Shown: positions 1 to 6,400 of the stretch, piece after piece
How positions within the stretch are numbered: position 1 is the first letter of the stretch
Layout of the letters: the number at the start of each line of letters is the position of its first letter
Origin: Kiloniellales bacterium
GTDB lineage: Bacteria; Pseudomonadota; Alphaproteobacteria; Kiloniellales; JAKSDN01
NCBI GenBank assembly: GCA_022360075.1
Contig: JAKSDN010000942.1
Location: 1 to 8,194, forward strand
Direction of reading: 5' to 3'
DNA: 8,194 nucleotides
Notes under the pieces: generated by a model
Told to the model about the DNA's origin: nothing
Database searches by the model: none
The model's input: only the letters and a program-made list of their open reading frames with translations
Made by a program: the position numbers and the translations under genes

Positions 1-1
1 C

Positions 2-637
2 CCGCATGCCGTGCTGCTGTTGGACGAGATCGAGAAGGCGCATCCCGATCTCTTCAACATCCTGCTGCAGGTGATGGACTACGGCAAACTGACCGACCAC
101 AACGGTAAGCGGGTCGATTTCCGCAACGTGATCCTGATCATGACCACGAACGCCGGCGCCGCCGACATGGCCAAGCCCGCCATCGGCTTCGGCCGCGGCC
201 TGCGCGAGGGCGAGGACGAAGAGGCGATCAACCGCATGTTCACGCCGGAGTTCCGCAACCGGCTGGACTCGATCATCGCCTTCAACAACCTGACGCCCGA
301 GGTCATGGGCCGGGTGGTCGACAAGTTCATCATGGAGCTCGAGGCCCAGCTCGGCGACCGCAACGTCGCCATCGAGCTGAGCGATGCGGCCCGCCAGTGG
401 CTGGCCGAGAAGGGCTACGACCCGACCTTCGGCGCGCGCCCCTTGGCCCGCGTGATTCAGGAGAGCGTCAAGAAGCCGCTCGCCGAGGAGCTGCTGTTCG
501 GCAAGCTCGCCAAGGGCGGCGGCGTGAGAGTGGACGTCGAGGGCGCGGCGCTCAGCTTCTCCTATCCCGGCCCGCCCAAGAAGGACGGCGGCCGCTCGGC
601 GCGCAAGAAGGAGAAGACGCCCGAGCCGGTGGAGTGA
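2..637 (+). CDS. clpA: ATP-dependent Clp protease ATP-binding subunit ClpA, C-terminal part (5' end outside window)
   Basis: ClpA is the cytoplasmic AAA+ unfoldase that feeds substrates (often delivered by ClpS) into the ClpP peptidase. The window holds only the last 211 codons or so, from inside the second ATPase domain. Visible in order: the Walker B segment VLLLDEIEKAH at the left edge; the sensor-1 stretch ILIMTTNAGA; an IGF tripeptide (bases 182-190) at the place of the ClpP-docking IGL/IGF loop; the arginine-finger segment FTPEFRNRLD; sensor 2 in GARPLARVIQ; and the small C-terminal subdomain with KKPLAEELLFG. The IGF loop and the ClpA-like AEKGYDxxxGARP segment separate it from ClpB, which lacks the loop. 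The tail is a hydrophilic Lys/Arg/Glu extension (about 20 residues) ending EPVE. The reading frame is open from base 2 and stops with TGA at 635-637. The next gene is convergent; the repeat cluster lies between them. Confidence 0.97.
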   Translation, partial: PHAVLLLDEIEKAHPDLFNILLQVMDYGKLTDHNGKRVDFRNVILIMTTNAGAADMAKPAIGFGRGLREGEDEEAINRMFTPEFRNRLDSIIAFNNLTPEVMGRVVDKFIMELEAQLGDRNVAIELSDAARQWLAEKGYDPTFGARPLARVIQESVKKPLAEELLFGKLAKGGGVRVDVEGAALSFSYPGPPKKDGGRSARKKEKTPEPVE

Positions 638-733
638 CGGCGGACGGCGTCGAGCGGGGCTGGTCCCTGCTTGCTCGTTCTAAGTCGGAGTATCCCTTGG
701 GACGAGTTCTGTGGCAGCGTTGCACGACCGCGG

Positions 734-770
734 TGCGTCCTTCGAGACGCGCCTAGAAGGCGCTCCTCAG
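734..770 (+). repeat. Palindromic repeat copy A, truncated at its 3' arm
   Basis: The copy reads TGCGTCCTTCGAGACGC, then a gcgcct/aggcgc hairpin, then CTCCTCAG. There the normal continuation GATGAGGA is replaced by AGCTTGTGAA (771-780). The same decamer joins the truncated end of the second inverted unit, so this looks like a recurrent junction and not random decay. Confidence 0.7.
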
Positions 771-790
771 AGCTTGTGAAAAAATTGACG

Positions 791-893
791 TGTGGCTGGA
801 ATGCAATCCTGCGTCCTTCGAGACGCCCGCCAAGGCGGGCTCCTCAGGATGAGGACATTTCTGTATGCCACCAAAGACTTACCTCATCCTGAG
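791..893 (+). repeat. Long repeat unit 1 (103 bp), inverted partner of 978-1080
   Basis: Aligned base for base without gaps against the reverse complement of 978-1080, I count about 80 identities in 103 positions by hand. Conserved stretches are GGCTGGAAT at the start, the full outer arms of the palindrome, GAGGACATTTCT after it, TGCCA in the spacer, and ACCTCATCCTGAG at the end. The variable parts are the hairpin tip and the spacer interior. The unit therefore includes flanks beyond the core palindrome, so it was copied as a larger module. It contains core copy B and the first part of core copy C. Confidence 0.8.
807..855 (+). repeat. Palindromic repeat copy B
   Basis: Full-length copy in plus orientation. 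The inner hairpin is perfect: GCCCGCC (825-831), a 2-base tip AA, and GGCGGGC (834-840). The outer arms TGCGTCCTTCGAGAC and CTCCTCAGGATGAGGA match the other copies almost exactly. Confidence 0.8.
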
Positions 894-932
894 GAGCGCC
901 CTCCAGGGCGCGTCTCGAAGGACGCAGGATGA
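882..932 (-). repeat. Palindromic repeat copy C, opposite orientation
   Basis: Full-length copy in minus orientation. Its inner hairpin is also perfect but of different sequence: GCGCCCT (896-902), tip CC, AGGGCGC (905-911). With copy B it forms a ~125-bp imperfect inverted pair around a 26-base spacer (856-881), able to fold into a large cruciform or RNA hairpin. Confidence 0.8.
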
Positions 933-977
933 TCATGCAGCACCGTCCGAAAGCTCGAGCCAATAAATTCACAAGCT

Positions 978-1080
978 CTCAGGATGAGGTCTATCGAAGA
1001 TGGCAGTAAGAAATGTCCTCATCCTGAGGAGCCCTCGACAGAGGGCGTCTCGAAGGACGCACCATGGGATTCCAGCCCAT
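978..1080 (-). repeat. Long repeat unit 2 (103 bp), inverted partner of 791-893
   Basis: This is the reverse-complement partner of 791-893, about 80 of 103 positions identical by hand count. It contains core copy E (1017-1066), whose inner hairpin GCCCTC/GAGGGC (1031-1036 and 1041-1046) is perfect with tip GACA. At its far end (979-989) only the arm of a second core copy remains. That arm is fused to the AGCTTGTGAA module, seen here as TTCACAAGCT at 968-977. Confidence 0.8.
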
Positions 1081-1167
1081 AATCGATTGTTCACAATCAT
1101 CGAAGCATGAGGGGCGGGGAGGTTGAGCCCGAGTTAAGCTTGGCACCTGTCGCCTGAAGCCCGCCCC

Positions 1168-2346
1168 CTACCGCCCCCGCCGCGTAATCACGAAGGACTC
1201 GTCCCAGAACCACAGCCCGCCGTGCTTGTGCAGGACTTCCTCGGCGGCCGCTAAGTAGTCGCAGCTCTTCATCGCTTCGCTCAGCCGCTCGCCCTCGATC
1301 TGGGCGACATAGACGGCGGCGTTCCAGGCCGCGAAGAGGGCCGAGGTGCCGATGCTCTCGCCGAAGTCGCTCGGCAGGCTGTGCATGCGGTACTGGAAGA
1401 GGGAGCGCTCATCGGGCGGGGCGTTGAAGGCGAGGTCGCGCGCCGTCGGCGAGAGCTCCTGCTTCAGGGTCTTCAGGAGCGCGTGGCGGTCGCTCTGGAA
1501 GGGGTCTTCTTCGGGCCAGACCTTGTTGACGATCTCCATGCCCGGGTCGCGGCCGTGCGACTGGATCACCAGCATGCGCCCGCTCGGGCCGAGCGCGCTG
1601 GCGAGAGGTGCGAGCACCTTGCGGACCTTGAGCGCGGCCGAGGTGCGCGCCCGGTAGGGCTGCGAGGCGATGATCAGGTCGTAGAGGCCCTGCATCGCGC
1701 CGGGCCGGGGAATGACCGAGTCGAGCAGGAAGGCCTGGTCCTTGCGGTAGAGCACCAGCACCGAGGGTCTGACGTAGAGCGGGTTGCCGGTCTTGCGGCT
1801 CGCAGTGACCTGCCAAGAGTCGGCGATCAGGGGTCCCAGGGCCTTGATCTGCTCGTCGTAGTCGTAGGCCGAATCGCCGGTGAGCGCGATCTCGTGCCAA
1901 TTGAGCGCGGCGGCCGTGCGCACGTTGCTCGGCATCAACTTCGGCGCCTCGCCGTAGTAGAGGTTGGTGAGCACGACCACGCTCGCCGGGTGCTCGGCCA
2001 GGCGGTCGGGCATCTTCTCCAGGCAGAGCCTGACGTCCTCGAGGCTGATCTCCTTGGCGACGACGCAGAGTGGCACGTTGGGAAAGCGCCGGTGCAGACC
2101 GCGCATCACCGTCGCGAGAATCGTGCCGTCGCCGGTGCCGCCGTCGAACACCCGCAGCGCCGGCGGCGCGGGCTTGAGGCTCTTCAGCTCCTTGCCGATC
2201 CGCTCGGCGACCACCCACTTCTCGTTGCAGGTGTTGACGAACATCAGATAGGTCTGGCGGTTGTCGTAGAAGCGGAAAGGGCGCTCCGCGCCGTCGGCGC
2301 GTCCCGGTCGGGCAGGGCTGCTCACGGAAGCTTGATCTGACGACAT
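1168..2346 (-). CDS. Class I SAM-dependent methyltransferase-like protein, substrate unknown
   Basis: This 392-residue soluble protein has no signal peptide or membrane segment. A Rossmann-type SAM-binding motif I is visible at residues 65-75 as LRVFDGGTGDG, after a beta strand. It is followed by a second acidic region, VVAKEISLEDVRLCLEKMPD (97-116). Another likely core strand is YDLIIASQPYRAR (222-234), near the motif IV position, followed by GPSGRMLVIQSHGRDPG (253-269), the usual glycine turn and strand of class I enzymes. The length is above that of minimal methyltransferases (about 200-250), so 150 or so residues at the C-terminus are additional and of unknown role. I do not recognise the substrate. 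The start ATG (2344-2346) has only a weak purine-rich upstream sequence. The first 20 residues are low complexity, so a slightly later start is possible. The gene lies 124 bp downstream of the tetR-like gene on the same strand and could share its transcript. It converges on clpA. Confidence 0.75.
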   Translation of the reverse strand: MSSDQASVSSPARPGRADGAERPFRFYDNRQTYLMFVNTCNEKWVVAERIGKELKSLKPAPPALRVFDGGTGDGTILATVMRGLHRRFPNVPLCVVAKEISLEDVRLCLEKMPDRLAEHPASVVVLTNLYYGEAPKLMPSNVRTAAALNWHEIALTGDSAYDYDEQIKALGPLIADSWQVTASRKTGNPLYVRPSVLVLYRKDQAFLLDSVIPRPGAMQGLYDLIIASQPYRARTSAALKVRKVLAPLASALGPSGRMLVIQSHGRDPGMEIVNKVWPEEDPFQSDRHALLKTLKQELSPTARDLAFNAPPDERSLFQYRMHSLPSDFGESIGTSALFAAWNAAVYVAQIEGERLSEAMKSCDYLAAAEEVLHKHGGLWFWDESFVITRRGR

Positions 2347-2470
2347 GGCTCGCTCACCCGCGCTCCCACGAAGGCGCCCCTGAGTTGGGGCAGATCGAAT
2401 TGCGAAGGTAGCAGAACGGCGGCGGCGATGTGACCGAAAGCGGCTCTCGGCGCTGGAGCGCTACAGGCCC

Positions 2471-3040
2471 TCAGCCTTTGTCCAAAGCCTGCGCCAGCAG
2501 GTCTTCGGCCATGGCCTTGGCGCGCGCCGCCGCGCCGTCGTCGCCGCAGGTGTGCGCCGTGACGATCGCGCCCTCCATCAGCAGCATCAGCCGGTCGGTC
2601 AACTCGTCGGGCGCGGGCGCGCCAGCCGCCGCGACGATGTTGCGGAGGTGCGCGGCGAATTGGCGCTTATGGTCGGCCGCGGCCTGGTGGATCGGGTTGT
2701 CCTGATCGGCGAACTCCACGGCGGCGTTGATGAACATGCAGCCCTGGAAGCCGGGCTCCCGAAACCAGTCGCCCAGCGTGTCGAAAAGCGCGAGGATCTG
2801 CTCGCGCGGCGTGGTGCCGCGCCGTGCCATCTCGCCCTCGAGCCAGGCACGGCTTTCGCCGTCCCATCGGTTCAAGGCGGCCACGATCAGCTCGTCCTTC
2901 GAATCGAAGTGGCGATAGAGGGTCGGCTTGGAGACGCCGGCCTCGGTCAGGATCTTTTCGATTCCGGTGGCGTGGTAGCCGTGCCTGTAGAACAGCTCAA
3001 CGGCAGTCTTCACCAGGTCGTCGCGTCGGCTCGCTGTCAT
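2471..3040 (-). CDS. TetR/AcrR family transcriptional regulator
   Basis: This is a 189-residue one-component repressor: an N-terminal DNA-binding domain and a C-terminal ligand-binding and dimerisation domain. The helix-turn-helix is clear at about residues 25-46 (TGIEKILTEAGVSKPTLYRHF), followed by the typical DSKDELIVAAL helix. The C-terminal domain has GFQGCMFINAAVEFAD (97-112), a segment common in TetR relatives, with Cys101 in the position where several thiol-sensing members keep a cysteine; Cys165 is the only other one. The ligand cannot be read from sequence. I chose the ATG at 3038-3040 because GGGGGCGG lies just upstream and the family normally begins a few residues before the first helix. 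A GTG at 3050-3052 would add four residues (MGAE) but has a poorer upstream sequence. It is transcribed away from the RTX/T1SS locus and could repress that locus, itself, or the methyltransferase gene behind it. Confidence 0.93.
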   Translation of the reverse strand: MTASRRDDLVKTAVELFYRHGYHATGIEKILTEAGVSKPTLYRHFDSKDELIVAALNRWDGESRAWLEGEMARRGTTPREQILALFDTLGDWFREPGFQGCMFINAAVEFADQDNPIHQAAADHKRQFAAHLRNIVAAAGAPAPDELTDRLMLLMEGAIVTAHTCGDDGAAARAKAMAEDLLAQALDKG

Positions 3041-3144
3041 CTCCGCCCCCACGGATAAGACTGTTTTCTCTCGATTGCGGTCGCCGGGGCCATCCTCACG
3101 GCACGCTCACGTTTGGTCTCACACGAACGTTACTCGCAATCAGT

Positions 3145-3159
3145 TTAGACCGCTTCTAA
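3145..3159. promoter_or_regulatory. Candidate operator, inverted repeat TTAGA-N5-TCTAA
   Basis: Perfect 5-bp arms TTAGA (3145-3149) and TCTAA (3155-3159) around CCGCT. The left half reads TAGACC, which resembles the half-site of the E. coli NemR box, but the right half does not complete that site. It lies about 105 bp upstream of the tetR-like start. Binding is inferred only from symmetry and position. Confidence 0.3.
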
Positions 3160-3176
3160 GTCCCCAAAAGAGGATT

Positions 3177-3208
3177 ACTGACCGGTAACGGTATACGAAC
3201 TGGTCAGT
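3177..3208. promoter_or_regulatory. Candidate operator, 10-bp inverted repeat with one mismatch
   Basis: The arms are ACTGACCGGT (3177-3186) and ACTGGTCAGT (3199-3208); nine of ten positions pair, and the outer seven are perfect. The 12-base spacer contains the palindrome GTATAC near the centre of symmetry. It lies between the divergent tetR-like and RTX genes, the usual place for a TetR-family operator, and is the most symmetric site in the gap. The bound protein is unproven. Confidence 0.4.
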
Positions 3209-3273
3209 CAAGACTCGGAAATCTAGATCCCAAAGCCGCAACATCAAGTGGGGAGGCGGAACTTCAGGATCCT

Positions 3274-3290
3274 CGGGCCGCAGCGGTCCG
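3274..3290 (+). other. Small leader hairpin
   Basis: CGGGCCGC (3274-3281) and GCGGTCCG (3283-3290) can pair over all eight positions with one G-U pair, though the one-base tip means the last pair must open. It is not followed by a T-tract, so it is not a standard terminator. It may be part of a structured 5' leader of the RTX transcript. Confidence 0.3.
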
Positions 3291-3338
3291 CATAGGGGCA
3301 AGGTACGGCCGAACCGGGGCGAAGCCGAATCCGGACAT

Positions 3339-3356
3339 CGCGTAACGGGATACGCG
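3339..3356 (+). other. Small inverted repeat CGCGTA/TACGCG in RTX leader
   Basis: Perfect 6-bp arms CGCGTA (3339-3344) and TACGCG (3351-3356) flank a six-base loop ACGGGA. It lies 109 bp before the RTX start codon. It could be a leader hairpin or a protein site; nothing more can be said. Confidence 0.3.
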
Positions 3357-3451
3357 GACCAGCGCCAGTGCGTTGGCCGAACCGCCGAGCTCATGCCTGA
3401 AGCCGCCCATTGGGAGCAGAAGTCGGGTGGAGATTGTTCAAATGACGCATC

Positions 3452-3458
3452 AAAGGAG
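3452..3458 (+). promoter_or_regulatory. Shine-Dalgarno site deciding the RTX start
   Basis: AAAGGAG ends six bases before the ATG at 3465-3467, an ideal match and spacing. It favours this start over the in-frame ATG at 3393, which would add 24 hydrophilic residues and has no comparable site. Confidence 0.85.
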
Positions 3459-3464
3459 TTTCCG

Positions 3465-6400
3465 ATGAGTCTCTTCGGCAGGTTTTTCGGCGCTTTCTGG
3501 CCGTTCGGCTTGAGGGCCACCGTCGTCATCCCTGATGGCGACGACCAAGCGCGCAGCAGCGCGTTCGATGGGCAGAGCTTCGTTCTACGGCGCGGCGATG
3601 CCACCAGCGTCGAGGGTGATCCCGTGCTCACCATCGACGACGACCGTGTCAGCTTCACCAATCGGGGCAGTGCCTCGACCACCGGCGAAACCGCGACCGT
3701 CCTCGTCGAGGGCGACAAGGCGCGGATCACCAACCAGCGCGGCGCCGAGATCACGGCCGAGGACACGGCCATCGAAGTCTCCGGGGAGCGGGCCAGCATC
3801 CTCAACCGCGGCACGATCGAAGGCGACATCAACGGCGTGAACTTCGCCAACGGCGGCCAGTCCTCCGGCACGCTGAACAACTTCGGCACGATCAGCAGCG
3901 ACAGCCGCGCCGTGAACATCGGCGGCGACGGGATCACCGTGAACAATTTCGGCCACATTGTCGGCACCGGCGATCAGCGCAACGGCACGATCTATTCCGA
4001 CGGCTCGGCCGACGACTACCGGATCGTCAACGGTCGCTCGGGCCTGATCGATGCCGGTGAAGGCAACCAGGGCGCGGGCATCGCGTTGCAGACCGGCCAG
4101 TTCGACGGCGACGAGGTCAACGCCTGGCTGTTCAACTTCGGCACCATCGAAGGCCGCGGCCAGGGTGCGGCGAGCAGCGGCCTCGCCGGCGACGGCATCC
4201 GCATCTTCTCCGGCGCGCCGGGCGGCTCGGTCACCTTCGAAGGCGACATCTTCAATCGCGGCAAGATCCTGTCGGAGAGCGAGCAGGGCGCGACCTCGGC
4301 ACTGCGTGTCGCCGACGGCGTCGGCTTCGACGGCAAGATCACCAACGCCCGCGGCGGCCTGATCGACGGTGCCAATAACGGCCTCTACTTCGGCGACGCC
4401 GAGCACGATGCCAAGGTGCAGAACTTCGGCACGATCCAGAGCGGCAGCCGGGCGGTCAACATCGACGGCAGCGGCGTCGAGCTGCACAACTTCGGCGACA
4501 TCCTCGGCAGCGGCAACCAGCGCAACGGCACGGTCTACGCCGACGCCACGGCCGAGGATTATTCCATCACCAACTTCCGCAGAGGCCTGATCGATGCCGG
4601 CGAAGGCAACAACGGCGCCGGCATCGCGCTACAGACCGGCGAGGCGCCCGGTGACGTCGTCGAGGCTTCGATCGTGAACAGCGGCGAAGTCGTCGGCCGC
4701 GGCCAGGCCGAGGCCGGCAACAATCAGGCCGGCGACGGCGTGCGGATCTTCTCCGGCGCGGGTGGCGACACCACCTTCCGCGGCGATCTCTACAACAGCG
4801 GCAGCATCGTCTCGGAAAGCGAGCAGGGGGCGACCTCGGCGATCCGCTTCTCCGATGGTCTCGGCTTCGAGGGCGAGATCACCAACACGCGCCGCGGCCT
4901 GATCGACGGCGCCAACAACGGCCTCTACTTCGGCGATGCCGCCCACGATGCCGAAGTCGAGAACTACGGCACGATCCAGAGCGGCAGCCGGGCCGTCAAC
5001 ATCGACGGCAGCGGCGTGTCGCTGAGCAACTACGGCGACATCCTCGGCACGGGCAACCAGCGCAACGGCACGGTCTATGCCGACGCCACGGCCGAGGACT
5101 ACGAGATCGTCAACCAACGCGGCGGACTCATCGATGCCGGCGACGGCAACGACGGCGCCGGCGTCTCCTTGCAGACCGGCAACGAGGACGGCGACGTGGT
5201 CACGGCCTCGCTCACCAACCGCGGCGAGATCGTCGGGCGCGGCGACGGTGCGGGCAACCTGACCGGCGACGGCGTCCGCCTGTTCTCGGGCATCGCTGTC
5301 GGCACGACGACCTTCCAGGGCGACATCGTCAACCACGATGAGATCCTCTCCGAGGAGGCCGCGGGCGTGCGGATCGCCGAGCGGGTCGCGCTCGACGGCG
5401 AGATCGTGAACCACGGCGTCATCGAGGGCGCGGTCGGCATCGATGCCTCCGAGGCGGCCGGCGGCGTGACGGTACGCAACGCGGGCGAGATCGTCGGCGA
5501 TGTCCTGCTGAGCCAAGGCGACGACACCTACGACGCCAGTTACGGCGGCCAAGTCGAGGGTGGGGTCTTCGGCAACGGCGGCAGCGACGTCCTCATCGGC
5601 GGCGATAGCGATGATCTCCTGAGCGGCGGCGGCGGTGCCGACACAATCATCGGCGGCGATGGCGACGATGTGATCCGCGGCGGCGGCGGTCAGGACGTGA
5701 CCGACGGCGGCGCGGGCGTCGATACGGCCGACTTCAGCGACATCGGCGCGCCGGTGGTCGCCAACCTCGGCTCGGGTCTCGCCAGCTATGCGCCGAACCC
5801 CAACGTCACGATCGTCGAGCAGCTCCAGAACTTCGAGAACCTGACCGGCTCGCAGAACGCCGACCGGCTGCTCGGCGACGGCGGCGCCAACGTGCTCGAC
5901 GGCCTGGATGGCGATGACTTCCTGTCCGGCGGCGGCGGGGCCGACCTGCTGATCGGCGGCGAGGGCGACGACCAGCTCCGCGGCGGCGGCGGCTCCGACA
6001 CCACCGACGGCGGCGAAGGCAACGACACCGCCGACTTCGGGGACATCGGCACGGCCGTGACAGCAGACCTCGGCGCGGGCACGGCGACCTACGCGGGGCC
6101 GGCGGGCACGGTGACCGACACCCTGATCTCGATCGAGAACCTGGCCGGCTCGTCCAACGACGACAGCCTGACCGGCGACGATCAGGCTAACGTGATCGGC
6201 GGCGGGCTCGGCTCGGACGTGCTGAACGGCGGTGCCGGCAACGACGTGCTGCGCGGCGACGAGCTCGGTCTCGGCACGGCCTTGCAGGTGACGGTCGAGA
6301 ACACCCTGCCCGACGGCGGCACCTTCGTGACGCCGGTCTGGTTCGGCTTCCACGACGGCCTCAGCTTCGACCTCTTCACCAACGGCGAAGCGGCGAGTCA

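Larger units (their letters stand above)
734..1080. repeat. Nested intergenic palindromic repeat complex between clpA and the methyltransferase gene
   Basis: The gap between the two convergent genes (638-1167) has no credible gene. Most of it is made of copies of one palindromic repeat. The consensus is an outer arm TGCGTCCTTCGAGACGC, a variable GC-rich hairpin, and a second outer arm CTCCTCAGGATGAGGA. Copies occur in both orientations at 734-770 (truncated), 807-855, 882-932, 979-989 (fragment) and 1017-1066. Inner stems differ in sequence but keep perfect pairing, which suggests selection for or origin by hairpin structure. I recall similar dispersed elements in many alphaproteobacterial genomes, playing a part like REP/BIME elements elsewhere. 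Here the cluster may also end transcripts arriving from both sides. Bases 638-733 and 1081-1167 show nothing clear apart from a short GATTGT/ACAATC inverted repeat at 1085-1098. Confidence 0.85.
3041..3464. other. Divergent intergenic region between tetR-like gene and RTX gene
   Basis: This 424-bp stretch has no convincing gene. It must hold the promoters for both the minus-strand regulator and the plus-strand secretion locus, but I see no clean -35/-10 pair. The tetR-proximal part is less GC-rich and has two inverted repeats (3145-3159, 3177-3208) suited to operators. The part nearer the RTX gene has two small hairpins (3274-3290 and 3339-3356), probably in a long 5' untranslated leader. A GTATAC at 3191-3196 is a possible -10 core but lacks a convincing -35 partner. 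Confidence 0.6.

Noticed and set aside
671..892. Plus-strand 73-codon open frame over the repeat cluster
   Set aside because: It is composed of repeat arms, has no ribosome binding site, and encodes a composition dictated by the palindromes.
734..1066. CRISPR array
   Set aside because: Repeats alternate in orientation, vary in spacing and have variable hairpin tips; there are no uniform spacers and no cas genes in view.
734..1080. Insertion sequence or transposon remnant with a transposase
   Set aside because: No transposase fragment or clear target-site duplication is visible; the structure fits a non-autonomous palindromic repeat cluster better.
1085..1098. GATTGT-TC-ACAATC inverted repeat as a terminator for the methyltransferase-like gene
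   Set aside because: The stem is short and AT-rich with a two-base loop and no T-tract, so termination cannot be supported.
1381..2340. Plus-strand 319-codon open frame opposite the methyltransferase-like gene
   Set aside because: Arg/Gly/Val/His-rich product typical of antisense frames in high-GC genes; the minus-strand protein has a proper SAM-binding motif.
3393..3464. N-terminal extension of the RTX protein from the upstream ATG at 3393
   Set aside because: The AAAGGAG site six bases before the ATG at 3465 supports the later start; the extra 24 residues would be hydrophilic and the upstream ATG lacks such a site.
3140..3967. Minus-strand 275-codon open frame across the RTX leader and gene start
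   Set aside because: Ser/Pro-rich product, no ribosome binding site logic, and it overlaps the well-supported RTX start.
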